This document shows positions 1 to 8,900 of a stretch of 16,239 bases of DNA, piece after piece. The translations under genes were made by a program, and so were the position numbers. Source of the stretch: an uncultured bacterium (GTDB lineage Bacteria; Bacteroidota; Bacteroidia; Chitinophagales; CAIOSU01); the NCBI GenBank assembly GCA_903861055.1, contig CAIOSU010000314.1, positions 1-16,239 on the forward strand. The letters are read 5' to 3'. The notes under the pieces are model-generated. The model searched no databases, was not told where the DNA came from, and was given only the letters and a program-made list of their open reading frames with translations. Numbering within the stretch: position 1 is the first letter of the stretch; the number at the start of each line of letters is the position of its first letter.

Positions 1-61
1 ATTGATATGATACACTTTAATGCCCCCATACAAAGACGGCAAGAGCAGTGGGTAGTTTGAG

Positions 62-640
62 CTACTTTCCCTCCTTACCTAAAAGCGTAACCTGCTCCAA
101 CCACTTGGCACGTTTCTCGGGCTTGGAGGTTTTGATAGGCGAAAAGGTGGTGAAAGAAGTCTTTACGCCACTAAAGCCCAACACTTGTCGGTTCATTATT
201 TTATGCCCAGCAGAGCTGTACATGAGCCTATAATAAAAGCCAGGAGTATCCATGGTAGTTATTACCCTAGCGGTGCGGCCTTTCAGTAGCTTGTCCCAAA
301 ACGGGTCTTCTTTGTGATATTTAAAGGCAAAACCTGGCAGAAAAATCCTATCAATAAAACCTTTTAGCAGTGCTGGGAAAGTACCCCACCAAATAGGATA
401 CACCCAAACCAAATGGTCGGCCCAAAGGATGTCTTGCTGCGCTTTCAGTAAATCGGGCTCTAGTTCGTAAGGCACTCGGTAGCCAAAGCGCAATATCGGG
501 TCAAATTGAAGGTCAATCAAATCCAAGCGCCTTACTTCTTGTTGGCTATTGCTTTGCGCGCCTTTTTGGTAAGCATCGGTAAGGGCATGGCACAGGCTCT
601 CCTTATCAGGGTGGCCGTTGATGATTAGGATTTTCTTCAT
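62..640 (-). CDS. NAD(P)H:quinone oxidoreductase, flavodoxin-like fold (MdaB/NQO1-type)
   Basis: This 192-residue protein probably reduces quinones or related electrophiles with NAD(P)H, using bound FMN or FAD in the cytoplasm. The N-terminus is a beta strand followed by NGHPD (residues 8-12), the phosphate-binding turn of Flavodoxin_2 (PF02525) proteins. The family signature lies at about residues 80-101 (VYPIWWGTFPALLKG, then DRIFLPG), which contacts the isoalloxazine ring. There is no signal peptide or membrane segment. I chose the ATG at 640 because the family usually begins directly with the MKKILIINGHP strand. An in-frame ATG at 679 would add 13 residues that look non-homologous. However, a near-consensus minus-strand promoter element (684-691) lies 4 bases upstream of that ATG, so the longer form cannot be excluded. 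The gene stands alone. Family assignment is firm; the exact substrate is unknown. Confidence 0.9.
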   Translation of the reverse strand: MKKILIINGHPDKESLCHALTDAYQKGAQSNSQQEVRRLDLIDLQFDPILRFGYRVPYELEPDLLKAQQDILWADHLVWVYPIWWGTFPALLKGFIDRIFLPGFAFKYHKEDPFWDKLLKGRTARVITTMDTPGFYYRLMYSSAGHKIMNRQVLGFSGVKTSFTTFSPIKTSKPEKRAKWLEQVTLLGKEGK

Positions 641-683
641 GGCGATATGACGAGCCAATGGATTAAATATTGGCTGCATATGC

Positions 684-691
684 TAAAGGTA
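684..691 (-). promoter_or_regulatory. Possible Bacteroidota -7 element for the quinone reductase gene
   Basis: Reading the minus strand, TACCTTTA matches the Bacteroidota consensus TAnnTTTG except for the last base. A TTG lies 16 bases further upstream, close to the 17-23 base spacing usual for the -33 element. The element ends 4 bases before the ATG at 679 and 43 bases before the preferred ATG at 640. Confidence 0.4.
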
Positions 692-771
692 CTTCGTTTT
701 AGGCAGCCAAAAGATGATTTGTGTTAGGACCGAGGCTGATACTACGTAGATTGAGTACATATAAATTGGCG

Positions 772-808
772 TGTCATCCTGAGCCTCGTTTTAAACGAGA
801 TCGAAGGG
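772..808 (+). repeat. Dispersed intergenic repeat, copy A (long centre)
   Basis: The unit opens with TGTCATCCTGAGC and closes with TCGAAGGG. Between them is a 16-base centre holding the perfect palindrome CTCGTTTTAAACGAG (785-799). The same outer frame recurs at 931-957 (minus) and 11533-11557 (plus) with a different 4-base centre. Copies A and B face each other in the same gap. The rest of 641-1021 holds no convincing gene. Confidence 0.65.
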
Positions 809-912
809 TGCGCGCGTGGGCTGTTGGGTCGAGTAATGAGCTAATATCCACCAGAATCAATACTTCGAAGCTAGAGTTTTAAGTGTTTTGGGAATCATCA
901 CCCGCCGGAGCG

Positions 913-975
913 ACCCCCTCCTAGCCTCCCTCTTTCGACTCCGCTCAAGATGACATGCCTGAAAAATGGGGAGGA
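913..975 (-). repeat. G-rich 36-base repeat, copy 1, interrupted by a second repeat
   Basis: Bases 913-930 and 958-975 together reproduce the 36-base repeat found intact at 4511-4546 on the opposite strand, with about two differences. Between the halves sits a 27-base block (931-957) that is a member of another repeat family. The two arms CCTCCC and GGGGAGG could still pair, with the inserted block in the loop. Confidence 0.65.
931..957 (-). repeat. Dispersed intergenic repeat, copy B (nested)
   Basis: On the minus strand this reads TGTCATCTTGAGC, then GGAG, then TCGAAAGA. It shares the outer frame of copies A (772-808) and C (11533-11557). It lies exactly between the two halves of the G-rich repeat, so it looks inserted there. 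No target duplication is evident. Confidence 0.65.
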
Positions 976-1021
976 ACTTACGTATTACGTCAATTGATTC
1001 GCTAACATTAGTCGTTCCAAA

Positions 1022-4000
1022 TCACTCCTTCACTGGCACCACTTCCTGTTGCATCTCATAAAGTCGCTTGTTGGCTTCGCTGATGGAGCGGATGTTGGGC
1101 ATGGTGAGGATGAGGTGGCGTGGGGTTTGTTTAAGCTGGAACTCGCGTGGGCGATGCTGCACGTATTGCAGTATGCGGCCAAATAGCGCCGACTCGTAGA
1201 AGTACGATTGTTGGTCTTCCACAAAGTAGCACTTCATGGTTTTATCTTTTAATGCGATGCGCTCGATGCCCAGCTTTTGTGCGGCCCACTGCATGCGTAT
1301 GGCATGGAACAACTCGTTCACTTCTTTCGGTACCGGGCCAAAACGGTCAACCAGTTCCAGTTTAAAGGCTTGCAAACGGCTCTCTTCGGCAATATTGTTC
1401 AGCTCGGTGTATAGGTTCAAGCGCTCGTTCACGCTGCGCACGTATTCGTCGGGTATGTGCAGCTCCATGTCGGTATCCACCTGCACATCGCGCACGTAGT
1501 TTTCCTCGCGCTCCAATTGCTCTTGGTACACTTCCTTAAACTCGTTTTGGCGCAGCTCGCGTATGGTTTCGTCCAATATTTTGTGGTACATATCGTACCC
1601 AATGTCGGCAATAAAACCGCTTTGCTCGCCACCCAACAAATTACCCGCCCCGCGGATGTCTAAATCGCGCATCGCAATCTGGAAACCACTGCCCAAATCG
1701 CTGTATTGCTCAATTATCTGTAAGCGTTTACGAGTATCGGTAGGCAAGGTGCTTAGTGGCGGGGTAAACAGGTAGCAAAATGCTTTTTTGTTGCTCCTGC
1801 CCACACGGCCACGTAACTGGTGCAAATCGCTCAAACCAAACCAATGCGCATTGTTTATGATGATGGTATTGGCGTTGGGCACATCCAGCCCCGACTCAAC
1901 AATATTGGTACATACCAGCACATCGTATTCGCGGTTATCAAATTTTATCATGGCATCTTCCAGCTTATCGCCTTCCATTTGGCCATGCGCCACACCAAAG
2001 TGCACATCGGGCAGCAGGCGTTTCAGCATGCCGGCCACTTCCATAATATCCTTCACGCGGTTGTGCACAAAAAACACCTGCCCACCACGGTACACCTCAT
2101 ACTGTATGGCCTCTTTTACAATTTCCTCGTTAAAGCCGTGCACTTCCGTTTGTATCGGCTGGCGGTTGGGCGGTGGCGTGCTGATGACCGAAAGGTCGCG
2201 CGCACCCATAAGGCTAAACTGCAACGTGCGCGGTATGGGTGTGGCGGTTAGGGTCAATGTATCCACGTTTACCTTTAGCTCCCGCAGTTTCTCTTTGGCA
2301 CCTACGCCAAACTTCTGTTCTTCGTCAATTATTAGTAGACCGAGGTCTTTGAACTGCACATTTTTGGCAATAATGGCATGGGTGCCCACCAATACTTCAA
2401 TCTTACCTGCTTTTAGGTCTTCCAGTATCTGCTTTTTCTGCGCCGCGGAGCGGAAACGGTTGATGAGCTCCACCCTTATCGGCAACCCCTCAAAGCGTGC
2501 TTTAAACGTTTTAAAGTGCTGCGAGGTAAGGATGGTGGTTGGTGCCAACACGGCCACCTGTTTGCCATCTGCAGCGGCTTTGGCTGCAGCGCGCACCGCA
2601 ATTTCGGTTTTGCCGAAACCCACGTCACCACAAATCAGGCGGTCCATGGGTTGCGGTTTCTCCATATCGCGCTTAAAATCGTTGGTGGCCTTTTCTTGGT
2701 CGGGCGTATCCTCGTATATAAAGCTTGCCTCCAGTTCGTTCTGTATATACGTATCTGGCGAAAAAGCGAAGCCGTGCTTGTTTTTGCGCTCGGCATATAG
2801 CTTAATCAGTTGCTCGGCAATGTCCTTTATCTTCTTCTTGGTCTTGCGCTTTACGGTTTCCCAGGCATCGGTGCCCAGCTTGTTTACCTTGGGCGCAGTA
2901 CCCTCTTTGCCCACATACTTGCTTATTTTATGCAAGGCATTAATGTTTACGTACAACAGGTCGTTGTCGCGGTAGCGCAGGCGCACAGCCTCCTGTATTT
3001 GGCCGTTTATCTCAATTTTTTCGAGGCCGCTGTACATGCCCACGCCATAGTCAATGTGGGTTACAAAGTCTCCTGGCTGCAACTCGCGAAGGGTGCGCAG
3101 CATTAGGGCTTGGTCTTTGCTGTAGCCTTTGCGGGTGTTATATTTATGATAGCGCTCAAATATCTGGTGGTCGGTGTATAGCACCAGTTTCACGTCGTGG
3201 TCAATGTACCCCTCGTGTATAGTAGTCAGTATCGGGTGAAACTCCACCCCGGCCTTCATATCCTCGAAGATGTTATAGAAACGCTCTATCTGCTTCGTGT
3301 TGTCCGAAAATATGCAATTGGTATACTCCTTTTCGGTGTTCTCCTTCAAGTTCGCAATCAGCAAATCGAAGTTTTTGTTGAACGCCGGCTGCGGGGTCAT
3401 GTTAAATTGGTACACCTCATCGGGGCTGCCCAATGCGGTGGTATTGAACTGTATCAAAGGCAAATCGAAAATATCGTCCAATACCTTGCTACTCAGCTCA
3501 AACGTTTTGATAGGTTCCTCCTGAAAAAAGCCTGCCTCCTCATCGCTCACCACATGCTTGCCTGCTTTTACGGCTTGGTACATGGTTACGGCACTTTCAA
3601 AGGCTTTATCCAGCCGTTCAACCATAAACTGCAAATCGCGCACCCAAATGGCGGTGTTCCGGGGCAGTATCTCAAAAAAGGAGGTCTTTTGCGCGGTTGT
3701 AAAGTGCGTTTGTATGTTGGGCACAATGTCTACCTGCGATATTTTGCGCGTCGATAGTTGGCTGCTCGGGTCGAAGGTACGGATGCTCTCCACCTCGTTG
3801 CCAAACAACTCCACCCTGTAGGGCAGCTCGTTGCCAAAAGAGAAGATATCGATAATGCCGCCGCGCACCGAAAACTGGCCCGGCTCGTATACAAAGTCAA
3901 CGCGCTCAAACTCATACTGCACCAGCAGTTCCACCATAAACTCCACATCCACCTTCTCGTTTATTTTAAGGTGCAGGGTATTTTTGGCGAGGATTTTTTT

Positions 4001-4408
4001 CTCTACCACGCGCTCAAATAGGGCCTCGGGGTACGTAACCACCAACTCCGATTTGGTGTGCGCATGCGACAGGCGGTTTACCACCTCGGCGCGCTGCAAT
4101 ATGTCGGTGTTGTTTACCTGCTCAAATATGCCGGGTTTTTTGAACGAGTCGGGGAAAAAGAACACGTCTTTTTGGTCGAGCATGTTCTTTAGCGAGTTCT
4201 GGAAATAGGCCGCTTCTTCCTTGTCGTTGCAGATAAACAGGTGGTTGCAGGTGGTTTCTTTGAAGATGGCCGCAGCAATAAGCGAGGGCGCCGAGCCCAC
4301 CAATCCCCTCAGGTGAAGCGATGTGGGCTTCTTTTCGCCCAACTTTCCTGCAATCGATTTTACTCTTTCATCGGAGCGGTACAGCCCCAGTATCTCCTCG
4401 AGGTTCAT
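1022..4408 (-). CDS. mfd: Transcription-repair coupling factor Mfd
   Basis: Mfd is a DNA translocase that binds RNA polymerase stalled at lesions, pushes it off and recruits UvrA for nucleotide excision repair. At 1,128 residues it is full length for the family. Residues 1-340 form the UvrB-like damage-recognition modules. About 444-540 is the RNA-polymerase-interacting CarD-like domain, starting near GDFVTHIDYGVG. The helicase core follows: Walker A GDVGFGKT (594-601), DEEQ box (695-698), TATPIPRT (721-728), the TNIVESGLDVP motif (about 834-844) and QLRGRVGR (864-871). A TRCF C-terminal domain covers about 960-1090. No key residue is missing. The ATG at 4408 gives the normal N-terminus and has a promoter element 9 bases upstream. 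It lies downstream of the PorP gene but is separated by 419 repeat-rich bases, so it is probably transcribed independently. Confidence 0.98.
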   Translation of the reverse strand: MNLEEILGLYRSDERVKSIAGKLGEKKPTSLHLRGLVGSAPSLIAAAIFKETTCNHLFICNDKEEAAYFQNSLKNMLDQKDVFFFPDSFKKPGIFEQVNNTDILQRAEVVNRLSHAHTKSELVVTYPEALFERVVEKKILAKNTLHLKINEKVDVEFMVELLVQYEFERVDFVYEPGQFSVRGGIIDIFSFGNELPYRVELFGNEVESIRTFDPSSQLSTRKISQVDIVPNIQTHFTTAQKTSFFEILPRNTAIWVRDLQFMVERLDKAFESAVTMYQAVKAGKHVVSDEEAGFFQEEPIKTFELSSKVLDDIFDLPLIQFNTTALGSPDEVYQFNMTPQPAFNKNFDLLIANLKENTEKEYTNCIFSDNTKQIERFYNIFEDMKAGVEFHPILTTIHEGYIDHDVKLVLYTDHQIFERYHKYNTRKGYSKDQALMLRTLRELQPGDFVTHIDYGVGMYSGLEKIEINGQIQEAVRLRYRDNDLLYVNINALHKISKYVGKEGTAPKVNKLGTDAWETVKRKTKKKIKDIAEQLIKLYAERKNKHGFAFSPDTYIQNELEASFIYEDTPDQEKATNDFKRDMEKPQPMDRLICGDVGFGKTEIAVRAAAKAAADGKQVAVLAPTTILTSQHFKTFKARFEGLPIRVELINRFRSAAQKKQILEDLKAGKIEVLVGTHAIIAKNVQFKDLGLLIIDEEQKFGVGAKEKLRELKVNVDTLTLTATPIPRTLQFSLMGARDLSVISTPPPNRQPIQTEVHGFNEEIVKEAIQYEVYRGGQVFFVHNRVKDIMEVAGMLKRLLPDVHFGVAHGQMEGDKLEDAMIKFDNREYDVLVCTNIVESGLDVPNANTIIINNAHWFGLSDLHQLRGRVGRSNKKAFCYLFTPPLSTLPTDTRKRLQIIEQYSDLGSGFQIAMRDLDIRGAGNLLGGEQSGFIADIGYDMYHKILDETIRELRQNEFKEVYQEQLEREENYVRDVQVDTDMELHIPDEYVRSVNERLNLYTELNNIAEESRLQAFKLELVDRFGPVPKEVNELFHAIRMQWAAQKLGIERIALKDKTMKCYFVEDQQSYFYESALFGRILQYVQHRPREFQLKQTPRHLILTMPNIRSISEANKRLYEMQQEVVPVKE

Positions 4409-4417
4409 TTGCTAGGG

Positions 4418-4425
4418 CAAAGATA
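4418..4425 (-). promoter_or_regulatory. Bacteroidota -7 promoter element of mfd
   Basis: The minus strand reads TATCTTTG, an exact match to TAnnTTTG, ending 9 bases before the mfd ATG. No TTG is present at the expected -33 position, where GGTCGAT heptamers occur instead. If used, the transcript would have a leader of only a few bases. Confidence 0.5.
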
Positions 4426-4433
4426 GGTTTTTT

Positions 4434-4484
4434 GGTCGATGGTCGATAGTGAAAAATGTACGAGGTACGATGTACGAAGTACGA
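4434..4484 (+). repeat. Tandem heptamer arrays upstream of mfd
   Basis: Two perfect GGTCGAT units (4434-4447) are followed after 9 bases by four heptamers, TGTACGA, GGTACGA, TGTACGA and AGTACGA (4457-4484). In the second array six of seven bases are identical and only the first base varies. A related period-7 array occurs at 13834-13854. The first array overlaps the region where the mfd -33 element would lie. Confidence 0.75.
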
Positions 4485-4510
4485 ATGAGTTGGAACGAAT
4501 AGCGGTTGGC

Positions 4511-4546
4511 TCCTCCTCATTTTTCAGGGGGAGGTTAGGAGGGGGT
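4511..4546 (+). repeat. G-rich 36-base repeat, copy 2, intact
   Basis: This repeat contains a stem of CCTCC and GGAGG around an AT-rich loop, followed by a second G-rich block. On the minus strand it aligns with 913-975 once the 27-base block there is removed. It lies in the 419-base gap between the PorP gene and mfd. Open frames crossing this gap have no recognisable domain and run through the repeats, so I do not call a gene here. Confidence 0.65.
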
Positions 4547-4615
4547 TGCTGGTGCGGGCCGGAATTAGAAACCATGGCGAAATTAAATGCGTTTATAACG
4601 CACCAAACTCCCTCG

Positions 4616-4634
4616 TCCTCGCTTCCAGCGAAGA
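4616..4634 (+). repeat. Small hairpin repeat, imperfect copy
   Basis: TCCTCGC and GCGAAGA surround a 5-base loop, forming a 7-base stem with one mismatch. It is close to the reverse complement of the perfect hairpin at 4714-4732, and flanking bases also resemble each other. The pair therefore forms an inverted couple about 80 bases apart. Confidence 0.5.
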
Positions 4635-4713
4635 TGCCATAACACCGAGACTGTGGCTCGAACATAATGCGCGCACGTATTGCGTGTTGAACTGGAAGCT
4701 CAAGGTTAGTTTA

Positions 4714-4732
4714 TCCTCGCTGCAAGCGAGGA
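4714..4732 (+). repeat. Small hairpin repeat, perfect copy
   Basis: TCCTCGC, loop TGCAA, GCGAGGA gives a perfect 7-base GC-rich stem. No T-run follows on either strand, so it is not a typical intrinsic terminator. It lies about 95 bases beyond the stop codon of the PorP gene. Confidence 0.5.
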
Positions 4733-4827
4733 CAAGCCAAAGGAGGTCCGCAGAAAACAACCACATTCATTTTAACAAAACCGAAGCAGAGCGACGCGAA
4801 GACTTTATCAATTTTCTGAACGTACTT

Positions 4828-5928
4828 TTAAAACGTGCCGTGCGGACAACGGCTATAACTAGTTTGTCCTTTGCGGGGCATAATAATACCCAGTGATAGC
4901 TCATAGGCGCCCTTGGTTTTTAGCGCTAGGCCCGAGTAGGGCAAATCGGCAGAAAAACCCACATAATAGGCTGCTTTGGCTTTCTTGCCCATCAACCATT
5001 TATACCGCAGGCTGCCTATCAGCGCATTGGTATTACCCAAGCCTGGCGAAATGGAAAGGCGGTTCATAATCGATATCCAAAAGGGAATGACTGTTGCCCC
5101 GCCAGATGGGTTATAATAAATATCAATGCCCGTATTGAGCTGGTAAAAATCCTGCTGTTTCTCAAACAGAATAGTGCCACCGGTAAAGACCTTGTTTTTG
5201 CTCAGGTTTACTGTTGTGCGGTAGCTAGCCACATATTTGCGAGGCAGTCGGCTATCGCTATTGCTTGCGCCAGTCATGGAGATAGATGGGTTCAGGATGT
5301 GCGCCATAGCGAAGCCCACCTCGTTGTACCATTTATCTTTACCCTTAAAATTGTTCTTTAGCAATAAGCCCAAATCGGCATCGATAGTGATTTTTGACCC
5401 TATGCCCGATTGCGGGAACGCCGTTTGGCCGATAATCCCTTGGTTAATATCCAACTGATCGCTAAATACCAATCTATCCCAATCAATGGAGTAGGAGTTG
5501 AGGTAGGCCTTAAACCCCAGCGATAGTTGCATGCGCGGCAAAGTGCCCCTGCGCCCACCAATTTTATGGAGATGCTGCGCATAACCCACGCCAACAGTGG
5601 TAGTTGTTAGGAAACCCTGCCCTTCGAAATTTTGCATGGCAAACACCCCTGCACCTGCGGCATAGCTTTTGCCACGCTCCAAGTAGGCATCAAACATGGC
5701 ATAGTAAGTGGATAGCGGCCCAGGGAAAACCTTGCCCGGAACATTGGGCCATTGGGTGCGATAGGTGGCAGCCATTTGGTAACCTTTGTGGTCGCCTAAA
5801 TAGGCCGCATTGTAATATACTTGGTTGAGATTGAACTGCGAAAAAGTGGGGTCTTGCGCTTCGCATACCTTACCCATCCCGATTAGCATCAGTGCCAGTA
5901 ATACATATGTTATCAGCGGTTTTGCCAT
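4828..5928 (-). CDS. PorP/SprF-family type IX secretion membrane protein
   Basis: This 366-residue protein belongs to the Bacteroidota PorP/SprF family, outer-membrane proteins linked to T9SS and gliding. In other species, members assist secretion or anchoring of particular type-B cargo. A signal peptide covers about residues 1-24 (hydrophobic core YVLLALMLIGMG, cleavage near CEA-Q). The mature start QDPTFSQFNLNQVYYNAAYLG is the characteristic family opening, followed by alternating strands expected of a beta barrel. The ATG at 5928 is preferred over a TTG at 5931 that would add one residue. Only 15 bases separate it from the PKD protein upstream on the same strand, so the two are almost certainly co-transcribed and this protein is probably the dedicated partner of that cargo. 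The C-terminal tail (YSRCPHGTF) extends slightly past the last strand. The family is clear; the specific partnership is inference. Confidence 0.92.
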   Translation of the reverse strand: MAKPLITYVLLALMLIGMGKVCEAQDPTFSQFNLNQVYYNAAYLGDHKGYQMAATYRTQWPNVPGKVFPGPLSTYYAMFDAYLERGKSYAAGAGVFAMQNFEGQGFLTTTTVGVGYAQHLHKIGGRRGTLPRMQLSLGFKAYLNSYSIDWDRLVFSDQLDINQGIIGQTAFPQSGIGSKITIDADLGLLLKNNFKGKDKWYNEVGFAMAHILNPSISMTGASNSDSRLPRKYVASYRTTVNLSKNKVFTGGTILFEKQQDFYQLNTGIDIYYNPSGGATVIPFWISIMNRLSISPGLGNTNALIGSLRYKWLMGKKAKAAYYVGFSADLPYSGLALKTKGAYELSLGIIMPRKGQTSYSRCPHGTF

Positions 5929-5943
5929 CAAATGTTATCGCAC

Positions 5944-8900
5944 TTATCTTACCAACGTTACACTACCTATGGTTTTAGTGCCGCCACCTTCGTCGCTTGG
6001 GTAGCTCATGCCCGGCCATATGGTTCCATCAACAAATGCCGCCTCAATTTTCCAAACATAAACATCTTGGGGCATAGCCACGCCGTTGTAGGTACCATCC
6101 CAACCTTCAGCAGGGCGGGTCTCGTCTAGCATCTCCGATTGCCATAAAAGCTTGCCCCATTGGTCAAAAATCTGGGCTTTATAGGTTTTTAGGCCAATAC
6201 CGTTGGGTTTCCAAACCTGCACCAGTTCACCAACTCCGTTATAGTCAGGCTGCAAAGCGTTGGGCACGTACAGCGCTTTTTTGTAAACATTGAGCTGCTT
6301 AAATGCCGTATCCAAACAATTATATTCAGTGCTTGCTATCAGCATGGCGGTGTAAATGTTTATCTCATCGAAGCGATGGCTCGGGTCGGTTTCGGTGGAG
6401 GAGTTGCCATCGCCAAAGTCCCAATAATAGCTATTGGCATTTTGGCTGGTGTTGGTAAATACTACCGTGCCATCATATGGGTAAGACGATGAGTCGATGA
6501 ATACCTCGAAATTGGCCACAGGAAGGCCATACACGGTAACAGCGTCAGTCAATACCAACGTGTCCTTACAACCATCAACCGATGTGGCCCAAAGCGATAT
6601 GGAATAGCTTCCGGTATCGGGGTAAGTGTATGCTGCAACCGAGGAACTAGTGTTCAGGTAAGTTGTATCGGTGCCAAAATTCCAAATAAAGGTTTCGGCA
6701 ATAGCCCCGTTTGCATCAAACGTTACTTCAAGTGGTTGACAACCTTCGGCTGGCGAAATGGATAGGTCTTGAAGGTCGGGTTTTGGGTAAACCGTTACCG
6801 GGCGCGAGGCAGTATCAACACAACCATTTAGGCTGGTTGCGGTTAACAGGATATTGTAATTACCAACTGCCGTATAATCGGCGGATGGATTGGTTAATGT
6901 TGAGGTGCTGTTGTTTCCAAAATCCCATAGGTAACTAATAGCTTGCGTAGTAAGATTAGTAAGCGGGAAAGATGCTGGCGCCCCGCAAATAGTATTAGCC
7001 GATAAGCTAAAATCGGCCACTGGAAGCCCGAATATTTGAACAGTGCCCGTGGCAGTATCGCTGCAATAATCATTCAGGGTAATCAGGCTAACCGCATAGC
7101 TCCCTGTATCAGCATAGCTGTGTGTGGGGTTTTGTTGGGTGCTGCTATTGCCATCGCCAAAGCTCCAAGCATACGTATTGGAGTTAAGGGTGCCGTTAGT
7201 AAAAACAATAGGCTGTGTATCGAGACAGGTATCTTGCGCTGTAAAAGTGGCCACAGGATTGTCTTTGGCAAAAACAACGGTGTTGGTGGTGCCAATGCAT
7301 CCATTAGTATCCACTTCCGTTAAGCTAACCATATAAGTGCCTGAGGTAGTGTAGTTGTGCGAAGGGTTTTGCAACGTTGAGGTGTTTGCCGTGCCGCTCA
7401 GCGTATCGCCAAAATTCCACAACAGGCTATTAATGCTACTGGCTGGTCCAATGGTGGAGGTAAAAAAGACCGTTTCGGGCGCACAAGGTGTTGAATCGTT
7501 TACCGAAACCGATGGGGTAGGAAGAGGGTAAACGGTAACAACCGTAAATGCCGAATCGAGACAACCGTTGGTGGAAATTACATTTTGCGTTACGCGATAG
7601 GTACCTGGCGAGCCGTAAGTGTGGCTAGGGTTTTGTATAGTTGAGGTGCTGGGTTGGCCATTAACGGAATCGCCAAAGGTCCAAAGCCAAGCTGCCGCTG
7701 CCGAAGTGCCACTGCTAGTGTCGGTAAAGTTCACGGTGCCTTGGCCACAAAGCTTGGTGGTATCGGTGCTGAATCCAGCGGCGGTGCCCACTACATCCAC
7801 GCGGCCCATGGGCAACGAAAAAATACAACCTGCATCGCCCAAAATAAGCTCAGGATAGAAACTGCCAGTGCGTGAGTAGGTATAACAAACGGAATCGCTT
7901 GCGCCAGTAAGTACCGTTCCATCGCCAAAATTCCAAGTGATGTTGGTAGCAGAAACCGTAGTAGCTGACATGCAAGTGGTATGGGGTACGCAGCCCGAAG
8001 TGGGTGCCGTGGCTATAAAAGCCGAGGGCCCGCTAATGTCAATGTAGTCTGGGAAAACCAATGTATCTGAGCATCCGCTTTGGGTGGTGCTGATAAGCGT
8101 AACGGTAAACAAACCTGCAGTGGTGTATATATGGAAAGGGTTTTTAAACGTCGAAAATTGCCCATTACCAAAACTCCAATTCCAGGTTACGGCTGAATCA
8201 ATACCAGTAGATAGGTTGGTAAAGGATACCGCCAGCGGTGGGCACACCGAAAAGGTGGTATCGGCCACAAAATCGAGTTGAGGGGCAATAATGCGGGAGG
8301 TATCTGCCCTTAAAACCGTATCGGTACAACCAATATTATCAATAACCGTAACCATGGTATTATATATGCCTGCTTGGGTGTACAGGTGGCAAGGGCTTAC
8401 TGAGGTATCCAAAGTACCATCTCCAAAATCCCAGAAGTAATTTAGGCTTGTATCAATGGGGCTAATAGTATAGCATGTTAGGGAGCCTTGACAGCTAAGC
8501 GTGGTGGTATCAGCAAATTGGATATTGGGTTCATTTACTTGTATATAGTCCAATATCGTGGTATCGGCTACACAACCGTTACTGTCCGTTACGCTTAGTA
8601 AAACGGAGTATTTACCGCCGCGGTTATATAGGTGAGCAGGGTTTTGTTGGGTGGATGTATTATTGGCCGCTGACAAGGAATCGCCAAAATTCCAGTTCCA
8701 TTGCGCCAAGCCTATACCTACCGTTGAATCAGTGAAGGAAACATTGAGCGGCGCGCAGCCTAATACTGGCGTACCAATAAAGTTTACGGCAGGGCCAGTA
8801 GCAATAACATATTGTGGTTTGTACACCGTATCAATACAACCAAGGCTATCGGCCACTATCAGTTGTATATCGTATGCGCCGGGCTCAGTAAAGGTAAAAC

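Noticed and set aside
980..1000. Terminator for mfd from the ACGTATTACGT palindrome
   Set aside because: The stem is only four pairs and no T-run follows on the minus strand.
1788..2975. Long plus-strand open frame opposite mfd
   Set aside because: It is fully antisense to conserved helicase motifs of mfd and its translation is cysteine- and serine-rich without a domain.
4432..4484. CRISPR-like array
   Set aside because: The units are 7 bases long with no spacers, and no cas gene is nearby.
4405..4665. Minus-strand open frame of 86 codons upstream of mfd
   Set aside because: It is made of the heptamer array and the G-rich repeat, and overlaps the mfd start; its composition is not protein-like.
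4546..4896. Plus-strand open frame of 116 codons in the gap left of the PorP gene
   Set aside because: It runs through dispersed repeats and into the antisense of the PorP gene, and shows no domain or promoter.
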